DNA of 49,471 bases from NCBI GenBank assembly GCA_930990645.1, contig CAKNQJ010000003.1, positions 1 through 49,471 on the forward strand. The letters run 5' to 3'. Shown piece after piece: positions 31,273 through 40,325 of this stretch (positions within the stretch are counted from its first letter, which is position 1; each line of letters opens with the position of its first letter). The position numbers and the translations under genes were made by a program. The notes beneath the pieces were generated by a model. That model saw only the letters and a list, made by a program, of their open reading frames with translations, did no database searches and was not told the DNA's origin. Source of the stretch: an uncultured Clostridium sp. Its GTDB lineage: Bacteria > Bacillota > Clostridia > TANB77 > CAG-508.

Positions 31273-31301
31273 GTGCAATTGGGGACAGACCCCAATTGCA
31301 C
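31273..31301. repeat. GGGGACAGACCCC palindromic repeat
   Basis: gtgcaattggggacagaccccaattgcac. Confidence 0.7.
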
Positions 31302-31450
31302 AAACTGTTTACATAATAGAAAATAATCCGCTAAAAATGATGTTGTTATGATGCTAGGATAGGCGTAAGTAAAAATAAGTTTACATTTTTAAGTTTTTAT
31401 GATAAAATAATATATGGAATATACATAATGTGAAATGAAAGGGAAAATAT

Positions 31451-32023
31451 ATGAATTTATATGTAGTAAGACATGGACAAACTGATTATAATGTAAAAAA
31501 GCTTTTTCAAGGGCATATGGACATTCCTTTAAATAATGTAGGAATCGAACAGGCTAAGCAAATTGCGAAACAATTTGAAGATATAAAAGTGGATTATATT
31601 TTTTCCTCTCCATTGAAAAGAGCAATGCAAACAGCGGAATATATTAGTAGGGTTGTGGGAGTTAAGATAATACCAGAGGATAGGTTAATTGAGAGAAGTT
31701 TCGGGAATATGGAAGGAAAAGCAAATAGAAATGATTGCAATATAGAAATGATGTTGGATTATGATAAGAATTACGATATGGAAAATGTTGAGCCAATACA
31801 AAAGTTATTTAAAAGAATATTTGATTATTTAAAAGAATTAACTTATAAATTTAAAGATGAAAATATAGTGATAGTTACACATGGAGGAGTTTCACAACCA
31901 ATAGAATGCTTTTTTCATGGTATGCCGAAAGAAAGAAATATTACTGGTTTTGAAAGAATGACACTAAAGAATTGTGAAGTAAGAGAATATAAGTATGTGA
32001 ATTTAGATAAAGGAGAAAGATAA
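31451..32023 (+). CDS. Histidine phosphatase family protein
   Basis: LYVVRHGQTDYNVKKLFQGHMDIPLN. Confidence 0.9.
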   Translation: MNLYVVRHGQTDYNVKKLFQGHMDIPLNNVGIEQAKQIAKQFEDIKVDYIFSSPLKRAMQTAEYISRVVGVKIIPEDRLIERSFGNMEGKANRNDCNIEMMLDYDKNYDMENVEPIQKLFKRIFDYLKELTYKFKDENIVIVTHGGVSQPIECFFHGMPKERNITGFERMTLKNCEVREYKYVNLDKGER

Positions 32024-32041
32024 AAATAGAGAGGAAATGCA

Positions 32042-33059
32042 ATGAAAAAAAAGATTTTGTTTTATTATAAACTATTTTTTGCAGGAGGAACAGAACATAG
32101 TATATTAAAATTAGTAAAAAAGCTTTATCTAGACTATGATATATATGTTGCCTATGATGAGAAGAGTGTGGATATTGTCCTTAAAGAGATTGCTGATTAT
32201 GCAACAATTATTAATTTAAATCAAATTAAAGATATTAATGTTGATACTTGCATTTGGTGTTCATATTCAAGCATAGGAAGTTTTAAAGATTTTGCAATGA
32301 AAGTGAAAGCTGAAAAATACTTATTTTGGTGTCATATTCTTTTATTTGAAACATATCCAGATATCATATTTGATGAAGATTTTAAAAATAATATCCAGAA
32401 ATTCATATGTGTTAGTGAAAATGTTAAGAAGGATATTCTTGGAAAATATCCTGAGTTAGAAAAAAAGTGCGAGGTCATAGAAAATTATTTAGATTTTAAA
32501 GAAATAGAGAAAAAATCAAATGAAATTATTGATTTAGTTGTTGATAAAAACAAATTAAATATAATTAGTGTTTCTAGACTTCATCCAAGTAAGCGGATTT
32601 GGAAGAATGAAAATGTTATGTGATATTTTAGATAAGAAAAATATTAATTATAGCTGGTATGTATTAGGTGCTGCTTATAAAAAGGAAACAGAAGATGAAA
32701 TTACAGCATTATTTAAAAATAACGATAATGTACATTTTCTAGGATATAAAAACAATGTATATCCATATATAAAACAAATGGATTATCTAGCATTACTTAC
32801 TGACATGGAATCATGGGGGCTAGTTATCACAGAAGCTTTAATGCTAAGAGTACCGGTAATAGTTACAAATTTTGCTGGAGTAGATTATCAGGTTCAAGAT
32901 AAAGAAAATGGAATTATTATAGATATGAATAATCATAATAATATTTATGAAAATAGTGTAGATGAAATTATATCTTTAAAAGATAGATTGAAAAAAAACG
33001 TAAAAAATAATGATTATAGCAAAGAAAAAATATTAGAAAGATGGAAGAAAATTATATAG
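32042..33059 (+). CDS. Glycosyltransferase family 4-type (GT-B), +1 frameshift at CGG 32594-32596
   Basis: Joined sequence NIISVSRLHPSKGFGRMKMLCDIL...YSWYVLGAAYKKE...VHFLGYKNNVYPYI...LVITEALMLRVPVIVTNFAG. Confidence 0.88.
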
Positions 33060-33092
33060 ATTTATAAAAATATTATTTGGAGGAGAGAATAG

Positions 33093-33762
33093 ATGCAAAA
33101 AGTGAGTGTAATAATACCTGCTTTCAATGAAGAAAAAAACATAGCTAATGTAATAAAAAATTTAAAACAAAGTAAGGTAGAAAATGAAATTATCATAGTA
33201 AATAATTGTTCTACAGATAATACTGAGATGATTGCAAAAGAAGCAGGAGCGGATAAAGTAGTATATTGTGCCAAACAAGGAAAAGGCTATGCTATGGAAG
33301 AAGGATTAAAGTATGCTCAAAATGATGTAGTTGCTTTTATAGATGGAGATTTAAAAATATTAACAAATCAAATTCTAGAAGAGATTACGAATCCAATTGT
33401 TTATGAAAACGTAGACTTTGTAAAATCAACGTTTGAAAGAGAGGGTGGAAGGGTAACAGAATTAGTTACTAAGCCACTTTTAGAATTGCTATTTCCTGAT
33501 ATGTATAAATTTCGGTCAACCATTAAGTGGAATAATAGCAGGTAAAAAGGAAGTATTTGAAAGTATTAATTTTGAAAAAGATTATGCAGTAGATATAGGA
33601 ATTTTATTAGATGTAATAAATCAAGGAAAAAATGTAAAAGAAGTTTATGTAGGCAAAATAGAAAATTGTTCTAAGTCATGGCAAGCACTTCCGGAAATGG
33701 CAAAAGAAGTAGCTAGAGGAATATTAAAAAGAGCCGATATTGACTTAAAAAATAAGTTATAA
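33093..33762 (+). CDS. Glycosyltransferase family 2, +1 frameshift at CGG 33513-33515
   Basis: VSVIIPAFNEEKNIANVI, VVAFIDGDL; joined sequence FPDMYKFGQPLSGIIAGKKEVFESINFEKDYAVDIGILLDV..., TAA at 33760-33762. Confidence 0.88.
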
Positions 33763-33784
33763 TAAATATAAAAGAGGAAGAAAT

Positions 33785-34360
33785 ATGTATTTAATTGTAG
33801 GACTTGGAAATCCAGAGCCAGAATATGCAAATACTAGGCATAACATGGGATTTGATGTGATAAATAAATTAGCCAAAAAGAATGATATTAGCTTAAATAA
33901 AACAAAATATAATGCAATATATGGAACTGGAATTATAAAAAATGAAAAAGTAATATTGATAAAACCACAAACTTTTATGAATAATAGTGGCGAATCTGCT
34001 GTAGAATTCGTTAGATTTTATAAAGAGCCACTAGAAAAAGTTATTGTGGTTTATGATGATATGGATACCGATATAGGAAAAATTAGAGTAAGGGCAAAAG
34101 GTGGACCAGGCTCTCATAATGGAATGAAATCTATGGTGTATGAACTTAAATCTGGAGATTTTGCACGCATACGAGTAGGAATTGGGAGGCCTAAAGATGA
34201 GTTTGACAGGATAGATTATGTTATAGGCAAAATACCAGATGCGGAGTACATCACATTACAAGAAGGTGAAGATTTGGCAGTCGATGCGGTAGAGTACTGG
34301 ATTGAAAATGGTATTGATAATACGATGAATAAGTATAACACATACAATTCACGGTACTAA
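33785..34360 (+). CDS. pth: Peptidyl-tRNA hydrolase
   Basis: IVGLGNPEPEYANTRHNMGFDVI, GGPGSHNGMKSM; penultimate codon is CGG. Confidence 0.97.
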   Translation: MYLIVGLGNPEPEYANTRHNMGFDVINKLAKKNDISLNKTKYNAIYGTGIIKNEKVILIKPQTFMNNSGESAVEFVRFYKEPLEKVIVVYDDMDTDIGKIRVRAKGGPGSHNGMKSMVYELKSGDFARIRVGIGRPKDEFDRIDYVIGKIPDAEYITLQEGEDLAVDAVEYWIENGIDNTMNKYNTYNSRY

Positions 34361-34447
34361 TTAAATATTAAACATACTTTGCTAGTATGAAAAGTAAAGA
34401 CTACAAGTAGTAATGTATAAAATTAAATAGAAAGGATAAATTCTAAA

Positions 34448-35641
34448 ATGCAAGAGTTATTAATTGATGTTAGCAAAAATAAAAAGAATATTTTATTACT
34501 AGAAAATGGCAAGTTAATTGAAAGGTATGTTGAAGAAGAGGGGCAGGAAAGACTTGAGGGAAATATTTATTTGGGAATAGTAGAAAATGTTCTTCCCGGT
34601 ATGCAAGCTGCTTTTGTAGATATAGGAAAAGAAAAGAATACTTTTATACATATTAGAGATATATTGCCTAAAGTAAGTAATGAAACAGGAAATAAAAATG
34701 AGAATTTCAGTAAATATGATATTAAAGAATATTTAAAAGCAGGAAGTCCAGTATTAGTTCAGGTGAAAAAAGATAGTACAAATAAAAAAGGTGCTAGAAT
34801 TTCTGCTCATTTAAGTTTGCCAGGTAGGTTTGTTGTTATAATGCCGAATGAGGACTTTATAACAATATCTCAAAAAATTGATAATGAAAATGAAAGAGAT
34901 AGATTAAGAAGTATAGTGAAAAAGTGTTTGCCACAAGGTTTTGGAGCGATAGTCAGAACTTCGGCGGTTTCAAAGTCAGAAGAGGAGATTGCATTTGATG
35001 TAGAGAAAACAATAAATACATACAAAGATGTAAAAAGTAAATATGATAAAGAAATTCAAAAAGGAAAAAATGCAAAACCGCAATTATTGTATAAAAGCGA
35101 AGATATTGTAAGTAGAATCCTTACAGACTTAATGGACCAAGACCTATATAGAATACTTACTAATGATAAGAAAGTATTTGTACAAGTACAAGAAAAATTA
35201 AAAGAAGCAAAAAAAGAAATTAAGCTGGAAATGCAAGAAGACATATTAGGAATGTACAATATCCAGAAGCAATTGGAAGAACTAGAAAATAGAAAAGTAT
35301 GGCTTAAATGTGGAGGATTTATTACAATAGATAAAACAGAAGCCCTAACTGCAATAGATGTAAACTCAGGTAAATATACAGGAAAGAAAGATTTAGAGCA
35401 CACAATATTTACTGTAAACAAAGAAGCAACAATAGAAATAGCAAGACAACTACGTTTAAGAGATATTGGCGGAATAATAATAATTGATTACATTGACATG
35501 CAAGATGAAGAAAATGAGAAAAAGATAATAGAACTATTTGAAGAAAACTTGAAAAAGGATAGGTCAAAAACTCAAATAGTTGGTTTTTCAAAACTAAACT
35601 TACTAGAGATGACACGTAAACATATGTGCAGCAATGACTAA
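34448..35641 (+). CDS. Ribonuclease G/E family protein
   Basis: YLGIVENVLPGMQAAFVDIGKEKNTFIH, TAIDVNSGKYTG, GGIIIIDYIDM. Confidence 0.93.
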   Translation: MQELLIDVSKNKKNILLLENGKLIERYVEEEGQERLEGNIYLGIVENVLPGMQAAFVDIGKEKNTFIHIRDILPKVSNETGNKNENFSKYDIKEYLKAGSPVLVQVKKDSTNKKGARISAHLSLPGRFVVIMPNEDFITISQKIDNENERDRLRSIVKKCLPQGFGAIVRTSAVSKSEEEIAFDVEKTINTYKDVKSKYDKEIQKGKNAKPQLLYKSEDIVSRILTDLMDQDLYRILTNDKKVFVQVQEKLKEAKKEIKLEMQEDILGMYNIQKQLEELENRKVWLKCGGFITIDKTEALTAIDVNSGKYTGKKDLEHTIFTVNKEATIEIARQLRLRDIGGIIIIDYIDMQDEENEKKIIELFEENLKKDRSKTQIVGFSKLNLLEMTRKHMCSND

Positions 35642-35644
35642 TTT

Positions 35645-35820
35645 ACACTTAGGGACACTTCTTCTTGTCAATTTTTCTTTACACTTGGGGACACTTCTCT
35701 TTGTCAATTTTTTTTGACACTTTAGAAGTGTCCCTTTTGTCAATTTTCTTTGACGCTTTAGAAGTGTCCCTCTTGTCAATTTTTTTTGACACTTTAGAAG
35801 TGTCCCTTTTGTCAATTTTT
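35645..35820. repeat. 36-38-bp GTGTCCC/TTGTCAA repeat array, about 5 units
   Basis: Successive agggacactt/ggggacactt/gaagtgtccc units separated by TTGTCAATTTT. Confidence 0.85.
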
Positions 35821-37548
35821 CTACGCCTCTCCTAAAATCAACTTCAGCTCCTCATGGCGTTTTACTTTTTGGGTTGTTGTTTTAATTAAAGGCTCATGTG
35901 TAACTATAATTTCTCTGATGTATTTGTATGCAGGCATTTTGTGATTTACATTTTCTTTTATATCTTTCCATATAATGTCTTTTAATTCTTCTTCTGAAAC
36001 ATTAGGATACATGTCTTTTACAACTTCATCGTTATAAACAATCTTTGCACAGATTTTGTAGTCTCCATCTGCTTCTGGTCTGCCAAAGACCATACTTTCT
36101 GATACGTATGGCAATTTGTTAATTAAGATTTCAAGCTCTTCTGGGAATATGTTTTTACCGTTTTTCAAAACTATTACATCTTTTTTCCTTCCAGTAATAA
36201 ACAAAAATCCATCTTTGTCAAAATATCCTAGGTCACCTGTGTAGAACCAGCCGTCTTTTATTACTTCGGCTGTTGCCTCTGGGTTGTCTACATATTCGAG
36301 CATTACTGTTGGTGCTTTTACAGCAATTTCTCCAATTCCTTCTTTATCTGGATTGGCTATTTTTACATCTATTCCTGGTAAAGGAAATCCAACTGAGCCA
36401 AGTCTTTTAAATTTGTCGTTTTCACCTGCAACGACAGGAGATGTTTCTGTAAGTCCATATCCTTGTAGCAAATTAATACCTAAGTCAAGAAATCCTTGTA
36501 TTGCATCTCTGCTCATGGCAGCTCCACCAGCTATTAGAAGTCTAATTTTTCCACCAAGATTATCAAGTACTTCTTTGAAAACTTTTCTACGAATATCAAC
36601 ACCAACTTTAAGTAAGCCATTGCATACTTTTGTCATTTTCTGCACAAGTTTTGTTTTCCCTTTTTCGTCAATACCTTTCTTGATTTTTTTGTACATTATT
36701 TCAAGCATAAGTGGAACGCAAACAAATCCTGTAACTTTAAACTCTTTCAAGTTTTTTTGAACATATTTTATACCATCGCAAAATGCTACAGTGATACCAG
36801 AAAATGTTCCATACAAAAATGTACATGTTGATTCAAATGTATGATGCAAAGGTAGGAATGATAAAAAAGTATCATCTTTTCTAATATCTGTCATTTGGGC
36901 TAATGCATAAATATCTTCACAAATGTTAGATTGAGAAAGTGCCACAGCTTTTGAAATTGATGTAGTACCAGATGTGAAAAGCATTATAGACATTTCTTTA
37001 TTATCAATTTTTACATTATCATATTTATTATCTCCATTATCCAATAAAGATTGTCCCTTTTGAAGAAGACTAGAAAGGCTTGTAAAATTATCTAAGTCGT
37101 CCATACAAATATATGAAGATAAATTAGATTTCTTTTCTGTTGCTATTTTATTAAATACTTCAGCATATTTCTTATCAAATATGACTGCTTCTGCCTTACT
37201 TCTGATGATTAAATCTTCTATTTCATTATCTGGAAGAGCTCTGTCAAGAGGTACTACAACTATGCCTGAAGTAGTAACAGCCAAATAACTTAAGCACCAT
37301 TCATACCTATTTGGAGCAATAATTGCAACTCTTTTTTGGCTAAGTCCAAGATTTAGAAGGGCAGTTCCCAATGCTTTTATATCGCTTGCAAATTTACTAT
37401 ATGTAATAGTTATATGTTCTGTAGCATCAGGTGACACCTTATACTCAAATGCAATCTCATCAGAATACAAAGAAGTGTATCTATTAACCAAGTCTCTGAA
37501 ATCATTGATTTTAGTCGCATCGTACAACTTTCTTTTGTATTTACTCAT
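35821..37548 (-). CDS. AMP-dependent synthetase / long-chain fatty acid-CoA ligase
   Basis: MLFTSGTTSISKAVALSQSNI, GYGLTETSPVVAGE, WFYTGDLGYFDKDGFLFITGRKKDVIVLKNGKN. Confidence 0.94.
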   Translation of the reverse strand: MSKYKRKLYDATKINDFRDLVNRYTSLYSDEIAFEYKVSPDATEHITITYSKFASDIKALGTALLNLGLSQKRVAIIAPNRYEWCLSYLAVTTSGIVVVPLDRALPDNEIEDLIIRSKAEAVIFDKKYAEVFNKIATEKKSNLSSYICMDDLDNFTSLSSLLQKGQSLLDNGDNKYDNVKIDNKEMSIMLFTSGTTSISKAVALSQSNICEDIYALAQMTDIRKDDTFLSFLPLHHTFESTCTFLYGTFSGITVAFCDGIKYVQKNLKEFKVTGFVCVPLMLEIMYKKIKKGIDEKGKTKLVQKMTKVCNGLLKVGVDIRRKVFKEVLDNLGGKIRLLIAGGAAMSRDAIQGFLDLGINLLQGYGLTETSPVVAGENDKFKRLGSVGFPLPGIDVKIANPDKEGIGEIAVKAPTVMLEYVDNPEATAEVIKDGWFYTGDLGYFDKDGFLFITGRKKDVIVLKNGKNIFPEELEILINKLPYVSESMVFGRPEADGDYKICAKIVYNDEVVKDMYPNVSEEELKDIIWKDIKENVNHKMPAYKYIREIIVTHEPLIKTTTQKVKRHEELKLILGEA

Positions 37549-37664
37549 AATATCCTCCTATTATTGGAATTTTCTGGATACATTGTATAATAATATATAA
37601 ATTTATTCAAGTAAATTGACCAAATTTTCAAAATTATGCTATAATAGAAACGGGTGAAGTAAAA

Positions 37665-37973
37665 ATGAGCGAAAAAATATATACTATTGATGAAATAAAA
37701 AAAATATTATCTAAATTATTAAAAAATATGCCTGTATATAGTGTGGTTTTATTTGGGTCATATGCAAAAAATTTAGCAACGAAAAATAGTGATTTAGATT
37801 TTGTGATTGATACAAAAGAGAAACTAATGGGATTTAAGTTATATAGTTTGATTACAAAGATAGAAGAGGCTTTTGAAAAAAACGTAGATGCATTTGAGAA
37901 AACTGAAATAATAGAAAATTCTAAAATAGATGAAGAAATAAAGAAAACAGGAGTTGTTGTATATGCGAAATAG
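37665..37973 (+). CDS. MNT-type nucleotidyltransferase domain protein
   Basis: YSVVLFGSYAKNLATKNSDLDFVI. Confidence 0.85.
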   Translation: MSEKIYTIDEIKKILSKLLKNMPVYSVVLFGSYAKNLATKNSDLDFVIDTKEKLMGFKLYSLITKIEEAFEKNVDAFEKTEIIENSKIDEEIKKTGVVVYAK

Positions 37974-39222
37974 GAGAAACACAAGAAGAATAAGAACTAT
38001 AAGAGATGTAATAAGTACAAAAACATTTTGGATAATAGTAGGAATTTTAGTTGTAGTGATAGTAAGTTGTATAGGGGTTAACGAATATAGAGCATATAGT
38101 GATAGACAATTGCTTGCTAAACAAAAAGAAGAAATAGAAAAGCAATCACAAGAGATATTTTCACAAATTACAAATACTATAGAGACTACAAATCAAGGAA
38201 TATCCGAGTCGGACGTATTAATAAAAATGTCAGCTGTAGGAGATATTTTGTGTAGCCAAGCAATGCTTGATGATGCATATAATGAAGAAACAAATGCATA
38301 TGACTTTTCAAATATGTTTAGAAGGGTATCTGGATATATAAACAATGCGGATATAGTAATGGGCACAATGGAAACTGGAATGGCTGGTGGAGCACATAAT
38401 GATAAAAATGCACCTATAGAATTTGCTCAAGCAGTCAAAGAATCTGGAGTAAATTTGGTGACAATTGCACATAATCACAGTTTAGATAATGGAGTGTCAG
38501 GCTTGTCTGAAACAAAAGAAAATTTAGAGAAAATAGGCTACACTGTTGTAGGAGATAAGCTAGATGCATCTAATGCAGTAGTTATTAGAGAAGTAAAAAA
38601 TACCAAAATAGCATTCTTAACATATACATGTTTTTTAGATAATGAAAATAATTTTAGTGATGAAGAAAAAGACTGTGTAAACATATATAGTGAAGAACAA
38701 GCAAAGTCAGACATAGAATATGCAAAAGAAAATGATGCTGAATATATATGTGTACTTATACATTGGGGAGATGCAATATCAGAAAATGTAAATGATGAGC
38801 AAAGAGAAATAGCAGATTTTCTAGTAGAAAATGGTGCAAACTTAATTCTAGGATCGCATCCATCAGTAGTACAGCCAATGGAAGTTAGACAAAACGAAGA
38901 TGGAGACAATGTATTCATTGCATACTCGATTGGTACATATATTTCAACATTAAGTTCAGAAGAAGCTAAAACAGAACTAGTTTTAAATATTGAACTACGA
39001 AAAAATGGAAAAGATGGAAAAGTAACTTTAAACAAAGTGGACTATACACCGATATATATGCTAGACAATGGAGTGAATGCAGAAAATAGATTTGAATTGA
39101 TAGACATGAAGAGTACGGCAACATCATATGCAGGAGGAAATCACGAAATAGTAACAAGACAAACATATGATAGTTTGGTTAGGGCTCTTGATAGGTTAAA
39201 TGGAATTTTGTCACAGGATTGA
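37963..39222 (+). CDS. CapA-family metallophosphatase-like protein
   Basis: MSAVGDILCSQAML, NLVTIAHNHSLDNG, VLIHWGDAI, LILGSHPSVVQPME. Confidence 0.88.
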   Translation: MRNRRNTRRIRTIRDVISTKTFWIIVGILVVVIVSCIGVNEYRAYSDRQLLAKQKEEIEKQSQEIFSQITNTIETTNQGISESDVLIKMSAVGDILCSQAMLDDAYNEETNAYDFSNMFRRVSGYINNADIVMGTMETGMAGGAHNDKNAPIEFAQAVKESGVNLVTIAHNHSLDNGVSGLSETKENLEKIGYTVVGDKLDASNAVVIREVKNTKIAFLTYTCFLDNENNFSDEEKDCVNIYSEEQAKSDIEYAKENDAEYICVLIHWGDAISENVNDEQREIADFLVENGANLILGSHPSVVQPMEVRQNEDGDNVFIAYSIGTYISTLSSEEAKTELVLNIELRKNGKDGKVTLNKVDYTPIYMLDNGVNAENRFELIDMKSTATSYAGGNHEIVTRQTYDSLVRALDRLNGILSQD

Positions 39223-39342
39223 AAAATAATTGTGTTTTGGCGTTGTTGAACTGCGCATGCGAAAATCCTTTGGCGTAGCACAAAGTACGTCTCCGGTTTT
39301 CTTGCTTGTTCGCCTAGCCAAAACAACAATTATTTTCCAATC
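39217..39342. repeat. Long nested hairpin repeat, copy G
   Basis: gattgaaaaataattgt...acaattattttccaatc; core ggcgtagcacaaagtacgtctcc. Confidence 0.7.
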
Positions 39343-39344
39343 TA

Positions 39345-39376
39345 TGTGCAATTGGAGACAGACACCAATTGGCACA
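39345..39376. repeat. GGAGACAGACACC palindromic repeat
   Basis: tgtgcaattggagacagacaccaattggcaca; a diverged version of 31273-31301. Confidence 0.6.
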
Positions 39377-39782
39377 ATATTACAATATTGTTACAGAAAT
39401 ATTACAGTTATATTACATTTTGCTAAAAGGGTTGAAAAACAAATGCTGGTAGTGTGAAATAAAAAGCGAAAAATAAGATAAATAGATACATAAAAAGGAT
39501 AGGTTTTTTAGAAGAAGTTTTAAAAAATAAGATAAGACTTTTTCGAGAAAGCCTGTCCTTTTTGCGTGCCTTCGGGATAGCAGATGTAAAAGATAAATAC
39601 GCGTGAGATTAATAGGAATTTCACAAATTACACAATAATGGAGATTGGTTGAGCTTGTATAAATCAATGTGCTTTTATACTGTATAGACATAGTCTTAAT
39701 ATATTTATACACAATAAGACACACTTTTTTATACATAATCAAAAACAGTTGGAATTACTCTAAATTTGTAGTATAATAGAAT

Positions 39783-40304
39783 ATGTTAGGAAGTGAAACA
39801 ATGAAATTAAATATAGTATTAGTAGAGCCAGAAATACCGCAAAACACAGGAAATATAGCGAGGACATGTGCTGCAATTGGAGCAAAACTTCACTTGGTAT
39901 ATCCATTAGGGTTTAGTATATCTGAAAAAGCTGTGAAAAGAGCAGGACTAGATTATTGGGATAAGTTAGAGATTGAAGAGCATTTGTCTTTTGAAAAGTT
40001 TTTAGAAAGATATAAGCCGGAAGAGAATAATATGTTTTTTGTAACAACAAAAGGAAAACATGTTTATTCTGAGCCAGATTATGGAAAGATGGAAGAAGTG
40101 TTTGCTTTATTTGGAAAGGAGACTAAAGGTCTTCCAGAAGATGTGCTTTTGAAATATATAGATAAGACTATTAGAATACCAATGAGGCCAACCCTTCGTT
40201 CACTAAATTTGGCAAATTCAGTTGCTATTGTGGCATATGATATAGTAAGACAAGCTGATTTTAGTGGATTGGAAGAAATTAGTGGATATTTTGATAAAAA
40301 GTGA
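39783..40304 (+). CDS. trmL: tRNA (cytidine/uridine-34-2'-O)-methyltransferase, TrmL-like SPOUT
   Basis: NIVLVEPEIPQNTGNIARTCAAIGAKLHLVYPLGF; RIPMRPTLRSLNLANSVAIVAYD. Confidence 0.94.
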   Translation: MLGSETMKLNIVLVEPEIPQNTGNIARTCAAIGAKLHLVYPLGFSISEKAVKRAGLDYWDKLEIEEHLSFEKFLERYKPEENNMFFVTTKGKHVYSEPDYGKMEEVFALFGKETKGLPEDVLLKYIDKTIRIPMRPTLRSLNLANSVAIVAYDIVRQADFSGLEEISGYFDKK

Positions 40305-40325
40305 AATGACAAAAAAGGAGTAAAA

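Noticed and set aside
5349-33515. Simple codon reassignment of CGG to another amino acid
   Set aside because: Reassignment would not change reading frame. The conserved downstream protein is in the +1 frame at all six sites.
5349-33515. prfB-like programmed frameshift using an internal Shine-Dalgarno and P-site slip
   Set aside because: Only the 9451 site has a purine-rich SD-like string just upstream. The preceding codons (AAC, GGA, AAG, TCA, AAG, TTT) mostly do not re-pair in +1, so no common stimulator is visible.
5349-33515. Random sequencing or assembly indels as the full explanation
   Set aside because: Not excluded, but all six events insert the same base in the same codon phase before GGW, while hundreds of other GGW triplets are unaffected. 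Kept as the main alternative to test with reads.
36284-36760. Plus-strand ORF opposite the acyl-CoA ligase
   Set aside because: Antisense to a strongly supported conserved gene, with Ser/Pro-rich shadow composition.
39230-39457. ORF MCFGVVELRMRKSFGVAQ...
   Set aside because: Translation of hairpin repeat copy G and the adjacent palindrome.
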